DNA of 55,040 nucleotides. Origin: Chromera velia. Taxonomy: Eukaryota; Sar; Chromeraceae. Shown piece by piece: positions 43,101-55,040 of the stretch (its first letter is position 1; the number at the start of each line of letters is the position of its first letter). The position numbers and the translations under genes are program-made. The notes beneath the pieces were generated by a model that ran no database searches, had not been told where the DNA came from, and saw only the letters and a program-made list of their open reading frames with translations. The stretch spans positions 1 through 55,040 of the forward strand of contig JAHBMJ010000165.1 of the NCBI GenBank assembly GCA_018398765.1, written 5' to 3'.

Positions 43101-43830
43101 ACAAAGACGTGGAGAGCATCTGCAAGCACAAGGACAAGGGAGACTAAGAATGACTTGAACAACATAAGGTACAAGATCAACGTGAAGCCTAGAGTAAAGC
43201 TCTTGAAGGACGAGAATAACGAGGCCACAGGGCACTCGCTCTGACCGGGATGATGGAGGACTCCAGAGGTAGAGGCCAGCCAGAGAGTCGCCACGAAAGT
43301 GAGGAAAAGGTTCCAAGAAGGGGCCAGACGAAGCGATTGCAGAATAGAAACGAAGTTAAAGGAGACGGAAGAACAACACCGCTTTGAAGTGAGGGAGACT
43401 TATGAAGAAAAGAGAACTAATGCTTGAAGGGAGAGTCGCCAAAGATGCGTAAAGAGTGATAAAGATGTTGCGGTTAAATCGGAGCATCGAAGGAGGGATC
43501 GATCGTGCCATGTACGTGCTTCACGGAAATTTTTTCATCGAAATGTTCCGATCGAAAATAAGAAAAACGCCCCGGCCGAAAAACACGTGTTGCATCGTAC
43601 ACGTGTTGCATTGCATGACATGTTGCACTCACAGCTATATGGGCCCATTTGCATGAAGGACCTTAGCGCTTTCTGCGGGGGCCATCCGATTTTGCCCGCG
43701 CGAACTGAAGGATGTGCTGGAATGCCGGGGCCTTTTTAACAACCCCGCGCGCCGCGTGCGCGAGATCTTGAGGGGCCGTCGGTATGCCAGAAAACCACAT
43801 GCAAAGGCACGGAAAGGCACAAAAAGATAT
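40181..43830. other. Interior of the LTR element without a recognisable pol
   Basis: This A-rich sequence has no long frame and no reverse transcriptase or integrase motif on either strand. A 27-bp minisatellite, four units around gtggatgtaggcatagtgat, lies at 42872-42979. Confidence 0.6.
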
Positions 43831-43904
43831 AGAAAGGGGCGAATGCTATGAGATAAGATCATGCATGAATCGAACGTGGAATCTCGATCTTAGAAAGGGG
43901 CGAA
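43831..43904 (+). other. Polypurine tract, present twice
   Basis: The 19 bases agaaaggggcgaatgctat occur at 43831-43849 and 43892-43910. The second copy spans the junction with the right LTR (LTR start at 43905), so the first copy contains the polypurine tract plus the first LTR bases. Confidence 0.6.
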
Positions 43905-44367
43905 TGCTATACGCTACTTAAGAACAGCTAGAAAGAAAATAGAAATTAAATGAATTGATTGTGGTTTAAAGTAATACTGAGCAAAAGAGAATCATATGCA
44001 TCACTCGCCTTTATGACCTAATGGTTAGCATACAACACTAACAAGCAACAGGTAATAGGTTTAAGCCTCGCTACCTCCTTTTTAAAAATAAAAAAAAAAA
44101 GATGCATGACGTTAACGTCTTGTATCATACAGATGTTGGCCTGTCGCAATTCGTTCGAAATCAGATGAAAGACTTCCGAAAGACTTGCTGAAAGACTACA
44201 ATGAAATCAGAACGATCATCAAATTGCAAGAAATCTCCATGCTTCTAACATCGATCGAGTCTGTCACTGGAGATCGACCTGAACCACTCCAGTAACATCA
44301 AGCCCTGAAGACCCTTGAACCTCTGCAAGCACTTACCAGCGCCAACCCCTCTAAGTAGACCTTAACA
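43905..44367 (+). repeat. Right LTR
   Basis: 463 bases matching 36961-37428, ending gaccttaaca and followed by the target duplication acgg. A-box and B-box-like motifs are at 44019-44031 and 44058-44067; the B-box has one C-to-T change (ggtttaagcc). Confidence 0.9.
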
Positions 44368-44371
44368 ACGG

Positions 44372-44450
44372 TAAAGGGCCCGGCGGGGGTACTCCTGTGT
44401 TCCACTCCCTAGGGCCCAGCAGAGATACTCTTCTACTCCAGTATATGTTC
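44372..44450 (-). repeat. GC-rich hairpin repeat, copy 3, inverted
   Basis: The reverse complement reads as two units (ggagtagaagagtatctctg, then gtggaacacaggagtac) followed by ccgggccc. It matches the copies at 35396 and 36445 in opposite orientation and begins at the LTR element's target site. Confidence 0.75.
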
Positions 44451-45844
44451 AGAAAAATATAACATTTATTTAATATCATATTTTTAATGAATTAAAAGTT
44501 TTTAATGAAATAAAGCACTCATATGTATAAAAGTTTAGTATTCAAATTTCTAAATACTGTATGATCGTGCCGGTATATGAAAAAACAAATATCTCTACTA
44601 CTAAAAGTTTAGAATCACTAAACATCACTGTCATGGTAGCGCCTATAGTAGCGGCTAGCAGTATGTAGATAAAACACACAGATATAAAAGATTAAAAAAG
44701 ATCTCGTAACATTAGCTAGACAGTTCAATCTATTAATTTATTCTTTTTGCTTGATCAGTGCATGATAATATTATTATATTATTATGGTTAGATTCGGTTT
44801 ACGCGGATAGAGTTTTAATAAAAGAAGGTCTTTTAGCTTGGTCTAGCTTGCCCTGCTAGGCTGCTACGAAGAAATAGTGGCGGCGCCTAGGGCGGCACCA
44901 GTTAACGGCCGCTAAGCGGCGCAAGAAACTAACTCTTTGTGATGCTGTGTAGTTCGGGAAAAAACAAATCGATGATCGATGTAGCAGAGAACATATTACT
45001 TTTATACGCTTCATTGATTGGTGAAGACTTCATTCAAGACAGGAGTTTGCAGAAGTCGAACAACTTTCTCGAGCGAGAGAGCTGGGTATAAAGTGCATGT
45101 ATTCCGATCGATCGTTGTTATGATCATTGGTTCTCTGCATTTCCCAAGGCGTACGGAATACAGATCGGAAGACCATCATAGCAGGTCACCGTGCCTCCGC
45201 TCGATCTCTGTCTGAGACTTCAATGCTTTCATGAACGTCCAGCTGTTCATCCGCTGTCATGTGACGTAAATCTGAAGACAAAAAAGAGGAAGGGTGCGAA
45301 GGCTCTTGATATCCCTCCCTCTCTCCCTCCCTGCCTTCTTCTCTCTCTCTCTCTCCCTCTCTCTCTCCGTCTCGATGACTTGTCCTTCGGTCTCATCGTC
45401 ACCGATCCCGTATTAGTCTGTCTACCCATGCATCGCCATGCACGCAGCCTGTCCATCCGTCCATCTGTCTAGCTGTCTGACTGTATTTATCTGCACGTCT
45501 GTGTCTCTAGCTGAGTCTGTAGGATGCTTGCTAGTTTCAGGGAGGACCGGAAGGTGGACCAGAGAATTTAATTAAAGAGAGGCTGAGCCAGCCAAGCTCT
45601 TTTCTTGAGACAGAACTACATTGTCGACGGCAGGAGGAGAAAAAGCGAAAGCAGCAAGTCCAAGCAAGACGGGAAGCGAACCACAACTCCCTCCCATGCA
45701 GCTCAATTAACCGGACGAGATGAGATCATTCAGTCCAGGTCTGTATGTCGAGCGAAGGACGGAGGATGATTGCAAACACATACAATCGGCTTGAAGTCTC
45801 CGCTTTTTCAAGTCAGCCAGTCAAAAAGCTCCTACAAAGACGGG

Positions 45845-45875
<31 letters not shown>

Positions 45876-46497
45876 ACAGAATCGAAGAAATTTAGACGAA
45901 GAAGAGACAGGCCTTCAGTGAGAGAAACAGTTCGTCACCTCACACAGCCAGACCGTGTGCCCGTAAAAATGACTCAGCGGAACAGCACAGAAAAACTCGT
46001 TTTGAACGCATCCAGTTTCCCTTTTGTATTCTTCTCTGTACGCCTTGCAGGCTTCGAGAGGAGGAGATGTTTTACGGAGATCCCTTTCAAAGAAGGACGG
46101 TGCAGCAGGGAGAAAAGCAAGCAAGGAGAGAAGGAAACAAGGAAGCAATGTCTGATAGAAAAGAAACACAAAAAGGATGCATGATCGACTGACACATAGA
46201 AGAGCACGCAAACCTGGGCATGCAGAAAGAATGGGGGAAAAGAATCAAAGAAAAGTGTCGGAATTCAAGGTGGGGGTCTCATGACGGAAGAAGAAACGAA
46301 AAACTGGACGCATTGACGGAAACATCAATACACCAGTGAATGGAAAACCAAATGAACTGGACAGACACGACGAAATCAACGCAAACATCAAAAACAACAT
46401 TTGAAAGCGAATCGATCTTCAGGCCAACAAAATGCAAAGAAAAGGACAACCCATCTGCACGAGAAGACCGCCACACAGACACACAGATAAGGAGAAG

Positions 46498-46531
<34 letters not shown>

Positions 46532-48528
46532 GAGACAGACAGACGCGGGGAGCGGTACAGGGAAAGATGAGACGCCTTAGTAGTCAACAAAGTGCGCACG
46601 CAACAAACGTTCTCCCTTTCCCAAGCTTGATCGAGACGGCCTGTCCAAGTGCACACACCCACACCTGCAGGCCTGTGCATGCCTCCCCAAGAAAAGGCGG
46701 AGGAGCACTTGAGTCTTGGAAAAGAACAAAAAGGGAACAAACACACACCAGACGACACAGGCTTGACTGTAATGAAATGAAAGTGGAGACTGACCATGAT
46801 TAGTGCTGTGTTTTCCGAACAACACTCTCTAAGTGTGATCGAGCAACAAAAAACAGAACGTCTATGCCGTTTTGCAGTGGTCCTCTGTCTTTGAATCTCT
46901 GTACATCTTTTCGTTTCAAACGCACCAAGCCGCCCGGCCCCACCCCCCATACAGAGAGGAAGAAAGAGAAACGGGGGAAATAGGAGAGAGAACAGCGAGT
47001 CGATGCAAAGCCAGAAACAGAAAATCATTTCTGGCTGGTTTGTCTCAGCATCCGTCCATGCACTTAACTTGGCACTGTTATCAGGCAGCAAGTGAGGAAA
47101 CCTGGCAGAGGGTCCATCAGCAGGAATCAGCGACACCCTCGGATCAGATCAGATCGATCGATCGAAAGAATTTCATGAAAGGACACACGCATGCAGATTT
47201 CATTCATCTACTCTTGAGAGAGAATTTAAAAGACCCCAGAGGATCGTTGCATGGGGACGCATGCAGACTCGAACGAACGTGCGGTGCGGAAGAAGGAATA
47301 AGCGGATCGATGTTAGAGTAGAAGTGGGAAGGGTGCGTGATACATGCAGGAATAGAATGGAAAGGAGATAAAATTTTGTGAGAGTCACAAAACAGCATCA
47401 GAGAGGAGCACTTTCACACATGCACAAGAAAGATGACGGGACCTGAGAATTAGAGAGTGAAAAGGGGGAACGAGGCTATTGAAACAACGAAAAAATGGAA
47501 TAAACTTTAACTAAAGAGAAATATTTTTTTTACCCAAGTGCGTTGATCAACGTTCGCAGCCGCGGAGCACTCGTGGAGCCGCTCCTTCTTTTTCAGGGCA
47601 TCTTTTCTTGCGTTTCTGTTACTTCTCTTTCAACACACGAGCAGAGACGAAATAGATCGAGAGAAGGAAGCGGGAGTGCGATTTAACTTGGAGATCAGTA
47701 GGGAGAGATCATAGATGAGACAGATCCGTATAAGTGCCGACGGAAGGCGCCCATAAGCTACGTCAAAAGTAGAAGCAAGAAAGAGTAATTGCACCAACCA
47801 AACAGCATGTGGGATAGACGAGAGAAGAAAAGAGAAGGCAGAATGTCAAAGAGGGAGAAGAAAGGCCAACGAAAACGGCAGATTAACAGGTGGATAGAAA
47901 GAGAGGTGCGCGGCCAAAGCGCGCGTCAGAGAGGTCTAAATGCCTCAATTCTCTCTCTTCCACCCCCCCGCCGTTCTTCCGTCTCTTTAACTGGTTCCTG
48001 GAAAACACGTGTACTTAACTGACTGACTATGAGAAGGATGACTTTGACCTCCATCAACGGACGGACAATGAAGACAGGACAAGGTAAATGGAGCGGCCAA
48101 GCAGTACGAAGCAAGAAGAGAAGAGGTTGTTTACCCTCATTCTGCCTCTGCCAAGACTTTCTTTCAGTCCCTCTCTCAGTCAGCACTCTCTCTGGCCTCC
48201 ACTTCCAGCCTGCCTGCCTGCCTGTCTCGATTCCCTTTTTTCCTTTTCTCACTTAATTTCCACCCCTTTTTCTTCTCTCTTTCGTTGCAGTTGAGAATCC
48301 AATCTTTCTCATTTGAACACAATCATACATCTGGGAGCTGCGTGGACTCTCGTTCTCTCATCTTGCCCCGGGCCAGGAGGCTGAGTCACTTATCCATCTT
48401 TTTTGTCACTCTGCACGTCTCTGTGTTTTCATCAGGTGTGGAGCTGGCCAGAATCAATTAAGGGCTTGGCTTTGGTGTCGATTGGTTTTTGTCTGAGAAT
48501 CGGTGGAGGGGGAAGAGAGATAAATTTA
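44451..48528. other. Long stretch with no recognisable gene
   Basis: 44451-45000 is AT-rich. From 45000 the composition is mixed, with (CT)n near 45330-45370, (GGCA)n near 45842-45876 and (CAGA)n near 46500-46540. Minus frames at 45915-46211 and 46279-47136 are open, but they have no recognisable domain and cross simple repeats. Small exons or a non-coding RNA could be hidden here. Confidence 0.5.
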
Positions 48529-49465
<937 letters not shown>

Positions 49466-50383
49466 CTTCTTAATCGGTAGAAATTGGAGTGAAAGCCCAA
49501 AATGCAGCGCTTGTCGATGTGTCGATATTGATACAAGAGACAGAACAACAGTTGCAATAATATATATATGTGAGGTTACGATTGCAGGTGAACTTCAAGG
49601 AGTGTTCAACAATTTCGCCTTGAGGAATGGAACTAAGGAAAACTTTTCGAGGATTGGCTGTGGTACCTTCCGGCCGACTGAAACTCCATCTAGCTCTAGC
49701 TGGCAATTATAACAGCTATAGCTTTCGATCAAGTACTAGCTCTTGATCAGCAAAATCGGTTTTTGTTTAATTTTCTGCATGGATTGTTCGCCGGCTTCGA
49801 GAGGGCCTCGATCGCGGACCCCGGCCATGCAGAAATTGACGCACGCGCGCATGCATGCATGCACGCGCATATCGGTTGAATTAAGTACGGCATAGTACGG
49901 CCCGGTGCATGGATGCCGGGGCCCTTCGTCACTGAGGTGTGCATGGTTCATGATTGTGTGCCGTCTCCTAGCTTGGTCCACAATTTTCCACATTAGAGTT
50001 CGAGGGCTTCATGCGTAGGCTGTCTGGGTATGTCACAGTGCATGTGTCTGAGGGCGGCAGTGGAGAGGTATTGGAGAGGTGGTCAAAAATCGGTCTCTGG
50101 TACGCCAGCTTGCAACTCTTCGAAATCCAAAAAGGTTTTCTGAAATCACTCAGATTCACTCAGCGTCACTGAAATGCAGTCTATCCGATTCTTCTCCGTC
50201 TCCACGAATTGACTGCGGAGCAGTGCTTCTAACGGCATCTAACTGCCCTTTGGAAGGCAGACAGTGCGAGAGGCACCCTCTTCCTCCGCAGTCGTGTGAT
50301 TTCTTTCACCGACCCTTTCTATTCCCTTCGACGTTCCGACCAGCAGCTTCCTGGCAGCTGACTGCTTTCCCCTGCTTCATCCG
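49466..50383. promoter_or_regulatory. Divergent region between the unknown gene and LSM2
   Basis: Both start codons point outward from this segment. It contains atatatatgtgagg near 49561, a 10-base near-palindrome (gatcaagtactagctcttgatc) at about 49728-49749, and an alternating purine-pyrimidine run cgcgcatgcatgcatgcacg near 49847-49866. Specific promoter elements cannot be assigned. Confidence 0.45.
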
Positions 50384-51884
50384 ATGGTGCGTTGCTCATT
50401 GGGTGCACCAATTTCATGTGCGCGGCTCTGGAGAGGACCTTTCTTTTTTGCCCTCTCCTCTTCAGCATCTCCCTATCAAACTCAGCTCTGTTCTTTTATG
50501 CGTGTACTTTCTTTCTTTTTCCTCTTCCTTTCTGTCCGTCTGTCTGTCGGTCGGTCTGCCTGCCTGTCTGTCGGTCTTGAATGCAACAGAAATAAAGCAA
50601 AAAGTCAGCCATGAATGAGTTAATAAAAGGGAAAGAGAGGAAACGATATCTGTTGTGTTCATGACCAGAGGGAGCGAAAAGAAAGAACCAAATGGTCTGT
50701 TTGCTGGAAAGGAAACAAGAACGAAAAAGGAAAAGAAAGTCGTATTGTCTGTCTGTCTGTCTGTCTGTCTGTCTAAAGAAATGGCAAGCTTGTCTTTCCG
50801 CTCGACTCCCTCCATCTCTCTCTCCCCCCCTCTAAATGCGTAAATGTATTCCTTGGTGTTCTTGTGCAGCTTTTCTTCAGCTTCTTCCAAACGCTCGTAG
50901 AGCGCTCAGCCTACGTGACGGTGGAGCTTAAAAATGATCTTCTCCTCTCTGGCACGCTGATGTCCGTAGACCAGTTCTTGAACATCAAACTGAACAACGT
51001 CCAGGTGAACGATCCGGAAAAGTATCCCCACCTGGTCAGGAACTGACAGACAGGTAGAGCACAAACAGACACTTCTTATGTATCGACTCTTCCCGTTATC
51101 CTTTCACGAGCCCCCCTCATTTGGGGCAAGTGCTTCTTTGTTTATATATCCACAGTCAGATCGACTTTGCCGTCTTTCTGAGACGCTCTGTTCCCCTTCC
51201 CCCCCTTCCACGTTTCTTTTTTGTCTACACAAATCCTTTGATCTCTCTTTTTCTGTCTATCCATAAACCGATCTCTGTTCCGCGAATCTCATGAGCCACG
51301 ACGCCTTCTTTTCCTTTGCCCCACTCGGCTCTCTCCAGGGAGCACTCCAAGGACCACTCACTCTCCCGTTTCGAATTTCTTCGGCTTCTCCTTTCGACCT
51401 TCCTTACATGATTTTTTCCACCGTTGCTGCTACCGTGATGCATCAGAGCGTGTCTGGGGCCTCTTATGCGTCTGCATCTGCCTTGCTGCGTCCTGTGAAA
51501 TCCATCCCGCCACTCTGTTTCTGTCCCCAGCTCACCTCTTTCCGGAGCACCTGTGGGTATTTATTTTGTAGTCTATGTGAACGTTCACATTTTGTGTGGC
51601 TGCGCGTACGAGAAGTTGCTGTAGCAGCTGTCTGCGTTCGGCGTGTCAATTCAGTGATCATCGCTCCCACTTTCCCCTCTGTGCTCCAATCTCTTTCCTT
51701 TTTCCCTTCATGCCTTTTTCTGCCTCGATCTGTCTGTCTCTTCCTGTTGTCCAGCTCCTTCCTCGGCTTCAAACGTTCACGAGCTGCATGCACCTGTTTT
51801 GCGTTCCCAGCTCGTGCGTGTTGCTCTGCGTTCCCACCTTGATTCTCTCCGACACTCGGTCGCTTTTTCCATCTTTCTCGCTCA

Positions 51885-51928
<44 letters not shown>

Positions 51929-51973
51929 AGGGAAAAAGAAAAAACGAAGTCTGTCTGTCTGTCTGTCTGTCTG

Positions 51974-52014
<41 letters not shown>

Positions 52015-52237
52015 GTGTGTGTGTGTGTGCGTGCGTGCGTGTGTGTGTGAGTGCGGGTGCGTTCCGATCGACAAAACTTGTGGGTGCATTCTTCTGCAGT
52101 TGTCTGTGAAGAACTGCTTCATTCGTGGTTCGGTTGTCCGTTACCTTCACTTGCCGTCCTCGGAGGTGGACACAGACGTTCTTCAGCAGAGTTGTCGGAA
52201 GGAACTCAAGCAGGCGAGTGCCGAGAAGAAAAAATGA
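50384..52237 (+). CDS. LSM2: LSM2, U6 snRNA-associated Sm-like protein
   Basis: LSM2 is part of the LSm2-8 ring on U6 snRNA (nuclear splicing) and the LSm1-7 ring (mRNA decapping). Exon 2 (50870-51034) and exon 3 (52100-52237) are certain. Together they give LFFSFFQTLVERSAYVTVEL, then the Sm1 motif with SGTLMSVDQFLNIKLNN, DPEKYPHL, and the Sm2 motif SVKNCFIRGSVVRYLHLP, ending AEKKK. Length is about 101 residues against about 95 in human. Phases are 0 throughout. Exon 2 opens exactly at the residue after the initiator Met, so the ATG must end an upstream exon. The best candidate is 50384-50386 (CCGATG|gtgcgt). A weaker one is the ATG before gtctgt near 50694. The second intron carries long (CT)n and (CTGT)n arrays. 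Confidence 0.92.
51885..52060. repeat. (CT)n, (CTGT)n and (GT)n array in the second LSM2 intron
   Basis: CTCT changes to CTGT and then GTGT, ending about 40 bases before the acceptor at 52099. It extends the polypyrimidine region of that intron. Confidence 0.9.
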
Positions 52238-53141
52238 ACAGAAGCTCGGGCTGGTTGGTGGACATCGGTTTTCAAACTCGAAGAAATTAAGGCGTGCTTC
52301 GATTTACTGCAGACGGCAAGGTACGGGTGGGGGCAGGGGATGCACGGTCGAGGAGGTGGGCAGGAAGATGCTGTACAGGGGTGCCAGCCCGAGGCAGACT
52401 CTCGGAGAGTGAGATAAAAGATTGAGGAGACGGCAGAGACGCAGACTCAATTGGAAGAAGCTACAGGGTCCAGGTCATCAAAACTGAGCAAAGTACTTGC
52501 CTTGCGAGTGTTGCAACGGCGGCAACGCGTTGAACGCGAAGGAGTCAAGGAATGGGTCATGTTGAAAAGTAGTGAAAAATGTTTTGAAAGTTGACAGCAC
52601 ATTGTTTGAAACGTATTCTTTACAATCGCAGCAAGCCTCAGCCTGGAATTCTTGATCAAAAAGTATGATTTAAGTATCAGAAAGCGACGTACCTAAACTT
52701 TGGGTGGTTTTAAATATATCTAATATCATTCAGTGGTATAAGTGGTAAGTGATTAAACTGTGATTTACTGGTACCCTAGGACACTGTCGCCGTATGCTAA
52801 ATAAAGTTCAAATCGAGGCCTGGCAGTGGACTGCGGGGCAACCCGGAATATCAATCTTATCTTATCCTATAATCCTAAAAAGACATTATGTCATAATGTC
52901 TTTTTATACTAAAATTATATGGTAGAGTTAACGTCTATGTATGTTAACTATGTTAACGTATATATATAGTAAATCAAACCCGTAAAATTAATACTAAGTA
53001 AAATGAACACAATTTTTAATCTTCTAAATGTTGCTAAACTTTAATTCCAATCTGGCTTGTTAAGCTAGTCATTAAGCACATCATCCATAAAAAGATGAAA
53101 TTAGTTCAAAAGCTAAATTAATTTCCCCCACCCAGCACCGC
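52238..53141. other. AT-rich region with a tRNA-like motif and a perfect palindrome
   Basis: No gene is seen. A perfect inverted repeat with 15-bp arms and a one-base centre lies at 52876-52906. At 52731-52815 an A-box-like cagtggtataagtgg and a B-box-like agttcaaatcg are spaced like a tRNA-derived SINE, followed by cttatcttatcc. This is weak evidence. Confidence 0.45.
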
Positions 53142-54395
53142 ATGTGGCTGAGAGACGTTGCCGCCCTACCGGTCCGACTGCTAGGCCTAGGTATCCTCAA
53201 ACCCACCGAAACAGCGGACAGGGACTACAAGACCTCAGCTGTAACCAGTGAAGCGATCACAGAGGCCATCCTTCGTGGAGAGGGTATAGACGCAGACGAG
53301 CATGTGAAGAAGGGGCAAAAAGCAAGGGCAGCCCACAAAGAAGCAGTAGAGAAGGAGTGGGAGAGGTTAGGCAGCCAGTCAGGGCAGGCAGCCAGTGGGG
53401 ACCAGTGTGAAGATCGAAGTCAGGCAGTCAAAAGAAAAGAGGCAGTCAGGATAGCTGATGGCCACCCCCCTGAAGGAATACGGAATGAATCTCAGCCCAG
53501 ACGAATTCCGGGATACGATGACGATCCAATATCAGGGGAGGGTAGGGGGGGAAAAGAGCAGATGTGAGGGATGTGGGGGAAGGTGGAGTCTGCAACACGC
53601 CCTTAACTACCCAGTAGGGGGACTGCCCACGCTGCGACATGACGAAGTCAATTACATATGGGCGAGTCTATATAGCAGCGGAAGCATACCCCGCAGGAGC
53701 GGTTCATGCAAAGGAGCTGATCATTAGGGAAGAAGGGGAGGTGGAGGGATGTCCGGCGCTAAGGGGGGACTTCCAAGTCCGGGGGGCCTATGCTCCACAG
53801 AGGCTGGCAATTTTCGATACCAGGGTGATAAACCCATACGCCGCCTCGAGGGAGAAGGTGACCTAGACTTAAGCCTTCAAAGCAGCAGCAGAAGAAAAGA
53901 AGAGGAAACATGGGCAAGCAAGCGTGGACAGAGGGTACGACTTCATCCTACTCGTGAGTGCGGTCGACGGGACAATGGAGGGGGAGGCTAAGATGTTCTT
54001 GAAGAGGGTGGCAGAGCGATTGAATGAGAAATGGGGGCAACACGTGAGTAAGACGTGCGGCCGGATCCAAGCCCAACTGCAGATTGCCCACGTGAAAGCG
54101 GCAAGCACGTGCATTCGGGGGACCAGAGGAGTGCAGGGGGAGGGCTGGGAGGAAAGAGGAGTAGGCAGTGCGCTGGTCATGACTGAGGGATAGAAAGTAC
54201 TTAGCAAATACTGAAGAAGGCATTCGGACGGAGGAACGTCAAGTATGAGGTCGCATGAGAGAGAGAACTAGCAGCGAGAGCAGTAACCAGGACAGAAGGA
54301 AGAGACGAAAGACGCATAGGCCAGATGCTAGGAATAAACTTTAAGTCAATGCCCCCCATTTATCCTAGGCGTATCACAGCAAAAAAAAAAAAATA
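53142..54395 (+). pseudogene. Decayed retroelement: C-terminal part of a reverse transcriptase polyprotein
   Basis: The segments match, in order, the region after the reverse transcriptase domain in many protist and invertebrate retroelement proteins. They are LPVRLLGLGILKPTETADRDY (53166 onward), FRDTMTIQYQG with CEGCGGRWSLQHAL and LPTLRHDEV (frame from 53458), [21 protein letters not shown] (frame from 53639) and [14 protein letters not shown] (from 53924). They sit in three frames with stops (TAG, TAA near 53864-53872), so the copy is dead. The catalytic domain is missing. A 13-base A run at about 54381-54393 ends it, which fits a 5'-truncated LINE-like insertion. The element class is inferred. 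Confidence 0.75.
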
Positions 54396-54640
54396 AAATT
54401 AACTTAAATTATTATTTTTTTTTTTGTGCAACACCTAAACAACACTTGTACAACACTAAAACAACACTTATGCAACACTTGAACAACAGTTGTTTGTCAC
54501 CTAACATCGTCGGGCGAAAAAAAAAAAAACTAAGCGAGGACGGGCTTAAATTATTTTTTTTTTTCTCTGTGATAGGCCTAGAATTTATCAATTCATATAA
54601 TCTTTTTTACTGTTTTAAATGTACAACTAAAAGAAAGTTC
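54396..54640. other. Short AT-rich spacer with CAACA repeats
   Basis: Contains several copies of caacacttg and caacac motifs (54428-54490) and two poly-A or poly-T runs. No gene is seen. Confidence 0.6.

Positions 54641-55040
<400 letters not shown>

Larger units (their letters stand above)
36961..44367 (+). mobile_element. LTR retrotransposon, Ty3/gypsy-like, non-autonomous and decayed
   Basis: Direct repeats of 468 and 463 bases (36961-37428 and 43905-44367) start TG and end CA. The element is flanked by the 4-base target duplication acgg (36957-36960 and 44368-44371). A primer-binding site candidate, tggtgacgcc, lies two bases after the left LTR (37431-37440). A purine-rich tract, agaaaggggcgaa, directly precedes the right LTR. 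A Gag-like frame lies at 38709-40180. No protease, reverse transcriptase, RNase H or integrase motif is visible in 40180-43830, so it looks non-autonomous. The LTRs differ at about 25 sites by eye, mostly transitions, so insertion is not recent. Confidence 0.9.

Noticed and set aside
42706-43316. Minus-strand frames of 143 and 188 residues
   Set aside because: They overlap a 27-bp minisatellite inside the retroelement and show no pol motif.
45915-46211. 98-residue minus-strand frame with a hydrophobic start and several cysteines
   Set aside because: It could be an exon (an acceptor-like gcccag precedes it), but no partner exon or family was found.
46279-47136. 285-residue minus-strand frame
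   Set aside because: Opens without an evident start, crosses a CAGA repeat, and shows no domain or splice logic.

Overview
The window is nuclear DNA from a complex eukaryote. Genes are split by many introns, most 3' splice sites read (t)gcag, and introns are packed with (CTGT)n, (CA)n and (GA)n repeats. The best guess is a chromerid alga such as Chromera velia or a close relative. The reasons are a secondary-plastid type bipartite leader (signal peptide ending ASA, then Phe) on the first gene, and a style of multipass Cys-rich receptor seen in alveolates and other chromalveolate-type protists. The species is inferred, not proven. All gene models were built by eye from reading frame, splice sites and phase agreement.

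Layout. 550-3754 (-): a four-exon Nudix hydrolase like NUDT17 with a plastid-type leader. 3755-4366: a divergent promoter. 4367-7642 (+): a three-exon tRNA-dihydrouridine synthase (DUS2). 9203-34333 (-): one giant gene of about 34 exons, predicted at about 3,190 residues. It encodes seven RCC1 repeats, six calcium-binding-type EGF modules, a Cys-containing linker, another EGF, three CCP/sushi modules, two HYR modules, a Cys-rich GCC2/GCC3-like stalk, about nine membrane spans and a cytoplasmic tail of about 1,200 residues. 34787-48528 is a gene-poor, mostly AT-rich region. It holds a complete-ended but gutted LTR retrotransposon (36961-44367) and a family of GC-rich hairpin repeats. 48529-49465 (-): a two-exon gene of unknown function. 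49466-50383: a second divergent promoter. 50384-52237 (+): LSM2, a U6 snRNP core protein. 52238-54395: AT-rich sequence with a palindrome and a decayed, 5'-truncated retroelement tail. The window ends in a long (CA)n array.

The genes do not form one pathway. DUS2 (tRNA modification) and LSM2 (splicing, mRNA decay) are housekeeping; the NUDT17-like enzyme is probably plastid-targeted. The giant gene is the notable item. It is a surface receptor or adhesion protein with animal-like extracellular modules on symmetric phase-1 exons, attached to a protist-type multipass membrane domain. I know of no described protein with this full order of domains. Across all genes about 18 of 41 inferred donor sites have C at +3 (gtcagt, gtcggt), which is unusual for eukaryotes.
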